A DNA stretch of 64,000 nt from positions 380,001-444,000 of the forward strand of contig NC_019904.1 of the NCBI RefSeq assembly GCF_000325705.1. The letters run 5' to 3'. Under the pieces are notes generated by a model. It worked only from the letters and a program-made list of their open reading frames with translations, was not told the DNA's origin and ran no database searches. A program made the translations under genes and the position numbers. Source of the DNA: Echinicola vietnamensis DSM 17526 (lineage in GTDB: Bacteria > Bacteroidota > Bacteroidia > Cytophagales > Cyclobacteriaceae). Within the stretch, counting starts at the first letter, position 1. Each line of letters begins with the position of its first letter. This document shows positions 62,423 to 64,000 of this stretch, in pieces.

Positions 62423-63328
62423 TTATTCCTCTTCGACCGCGATCGTAAACTGCCTGATCACCTCTTTATGGTCATCTACTGTGTAGTTTGATCCGATGAA
62501 TGTCACTGTGTATGTACCCGGAGTATTATATACAAATTCATACCCTTTCAGCGCATTCGAGCCTATATTCTGAATAGGCAGGCCAGTATCCGGTGGAACC
62601 TTGGTGAAGTTCAGTCCTTTGGTGATCATCCAGTCTTCGCTTGGCGGCGCGTTGTACCCACCACCGATAATGTAGGCTTGGGTATTGTTGTTTCTGAAGA
62701 TCCATTTAGAGGCATCGTTGAGAATGCTAAACGTAGACCAGCTTGCTGTAGGCATCGTCACTACCGGCAACGCACTCCCATCGTCCATAACCGTATTTGC
62801 CACAAAATCGTGGATGATCCAGTTGCCGGGTAAATGTGTAGCGCTAGTTTCTCCCACGAATTTAAACCCAAAAAACAACGGCTTCCCGGACTCAACATAT
62901 TCACTGAGATCCAATACACCGGAAGGAGTTATCGTGGTGTTGGGAGCAATGTCCGCTTTATCGGAAATGTCCGTCCAATTAGCATTGACCACTCCGGCGG
63001 AATCCATTGACATCAGATCTGTCGTTACCATCAGTCTCAGGGAATTGATTTGTGTACCGCCGCCACCGTACTGTGTTACGAGCTCAATCTGCGGAACACC
63101 ACCATCAATTTCTTTTCTCTCACGGAATTCGTAATCAGATCCCGGCAAACCGGAGTAAAAAGTAATATTTCCAGCATATCCTGTAAATGCGAATTTTACC
63201 GTATCGCCCACATTATAAGTAAGTCCTTTCTCCAGCATTACGTCAAAGTCGGGAGTATCCACTTCTATTAGGCTTTCACAGGATGATAAGATGGAAATCA
63301 ACGGTACTATTAAATATACAAACTTCAT
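62423..63328 (-). CDS. DUF5017-domain lipoprotein, probable surface glycan-binding protein
   Basis: The 301-aa protein has the lipobox SILSSC at Cys17 and then VDTPDFDVMLEKGLTYN, as in DUF5017-type proteins encoded next to SusD. The first domain is beta-sandwich-like (VGDTVKFAFTGYAGNITFYSG; GGTQINSLRLMVTTDL), and the middle resembles a discoidin-like glycan-binding fold. The end (YEFVYNTPGTYTVTFIG) is immunoglobulin-like. Such proteins sit on the outer surface next to SusC/D and probably bind the substrate. It starts 12 bases after the SusD stop. Confidence 0.85.
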   Translation of the reverse strand: MKFVYLIVPLISILSSCESLIEVDTPDFDVMLEKGLTYNVGDTVKFAFTGYAGNITFYSGLPGSDYEFRERKEIDGGVPQIELVTQYGGGGTQINSLRLMVTTDLMSMDSAGVVNANWTDISDKADIAPNTTITPSGVLDLSEYVESGKPLFFGFKFVGETSATHLPGNWIIHDFVANTVMDDGSALPVVTMPTASWSTFSILNDASKWIFRNNNTQAYIIGGGYNAPPSEDWMITKGLNFTKVPPDTGLPIQNIGSNALKGYEFVYNTPGTYTVTFIGSNYTVDDHKEVIRQFTIAVEEE

Positions 63329-63340
63329 AACTATAATCTT

Positions 63341-64000
63341 TTAATAACCTGGATTTTGAGTAAGTGCTTTGTTTAAAGCCATTTCTGCTGTAGGAATGGG
63401 CAGTAGATAATTCCGTTCGGAAATATTGGTTTGGGCCAGTACGTGCCCCTGAACGGCGCCGTTGGCCAGAGCCCAGTCCTTGTATTCCTTCATCCGATCG
63501 ACAAAAGTACCCCAACGGATATAATCGGACCTTCTGGAAGCTTCGAAACAAAACTCCCTTGCGCGCTCGTCTACAATCGCCTGAAAAAACTCTTCCTTGC
63601 TCAGGCCTGGAGGCAGATCCGCATTCACATCAGGATTGGGAGGAGCCGGAAGCAGCAGGCCGTAAGCTCTTCTTCTCACCTGGTTGATGGCCTCATAAGC
63701 TACATCTGTAGGACCGTTTACTTCATTTTCAGCCTCAGCGATCATCAACAGCACATCTGAATACCGGAGTATCGGGAAATTCTGTGCGGAAACCACTCTG
63801 TCTTTTGGTGTGAGCGTCTCATATTCTCTCCTCCATTTACCCATGGTTCTTCTCCACAAATCCGGATTGTAGGTCTGTACACCGGGCACGCCTACATAAG
63901 TAAAAGGAGCTATGTTCCAGTCTCTACGCAAATCAGGAGATTCTTTCGGCGTTTCGGTACTTCCTTCATCGATTTCATACAAATCAAACAGCCATTTGGT
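63341..64000 (-). CDS. RagB/SusD-family protein, 5' end outside window
   Basis: The last 220 codons of a SusD-like protein are visible, with the frame open to the right edge. Family signatures seen are FPILRYSDVLLMIAEAENEVNG, FFQAIVDERAREFCFEASRRSDYIRWG and the end AEMALNKALTQNPGY. A second SusC partner would be expected beyond the window. The transporter pair at 48473 to 53086 is thus the second of two in this locus. Confidence 0.93.
   Translation of the reverse strand, partial: TKWLFDLYEIDEGSTETPKESPDLRRDWNIAPFTYVGVPGVQTYNPDLWRRTMGKWRREYETLTPKDRVVSAQNFPILRYSDVLLMIAEAENEVNGPTDVAYEAINQVRRRAYGLLLPAPPNPDVNADLPPGLSKEEFFQAIVDERAREFCFEASRRSDYIRWGTFVDRMKEYKDWALANGAVQGHVLAQTNISERNYLLPIPTAEMALNKALTQNPGY

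Noticed and set aside
1..64000. CRISPR array
   Set aside because: No set of regularly spaced repeats was seen anywhere in the window.

Overview
The window reads as a chromosome segment of a marine or soil Bacteroidota, most likely order Cytophagales near Cyclobacteriaceae. The order is an inference from protein resemblance. The phylum is well supported by SusC/SusD pairs, a PorV-like outer-membrane protein, a type IX secretion (T9SS) C-terminal domain, TAnnTTTG-type -7 promoter boxes and the absence of strong Shine-Dalgarno sites.

Region 1 (1 to about 23,000) is core chromosome. It holds a PorV-like gene cut by the left edge, a padR/pspC pair, an MBL beta-CASP hydrolase, and a sigma factor/anti-sigma-like/beta-barrel/DUF4097 operon. 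These are followed by a flavin reductase with a 2Fe-2S domain, purB, a ctlX-type hydrolase, clpC, a WbqC-like gene, tsaC, mltG, a thioesterase and a YihY/BrkB membrane protein. The region ends at a tRNA-Ser(UGA) gene.

Region 2 (about 23,000 to 39,900) is an AT-rich accessory island next to the tRNA, with defence and mobilization halves. The defence half is one minus-strand operon: an XRE regulator, hsdR, rhuM, hsdM, hsdS, a small membrane protein and a tiny Pro/Lys-rich ORF coupled to it, followed by two proteins that carry R-x4-H motifs. An IS4-type insertion sequence with 17-bp inverted ends and a 9-bp target duplication splits the membrane-protein gene. The intact 144-aa reading frame can be rebuilt by eye. 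The mobilization half carries two HTH regulators, a MOBP-type relaxase with a second gene nested in another frame, MobC, a strong inverted repeat that may be oriT, a primase-like pair split by an ATGA overlap, an excisionase-like HTH and a RadC-like protein. No integrase is visible.

Region 3 (about 39,900 to 64,000) is a polysaccharide utilization locus read right to left. It includes a SusD cut by the right edge, a DUF5017 lipoprotein, an L-arabinose/L-fucose isomerase-like enzyme and a large LamG/TIM-barrel protein. Next come a 1370-aa SGNH-GH5 protein with three copies of one module and a T9SS tail, SusC, SusD, an 851-aa lipoprotein of unknown family, an SGNH esterase, a GH3, a GH140-like apiosidase and a GntR regulator with a sugar-sensor-like domain. 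Together these suggest surface cleavage and uptake of a plant-type glycan, de-esterification, periplasmic trimming and sugar isomerization. The exact substrate cannot be read from the sequence.
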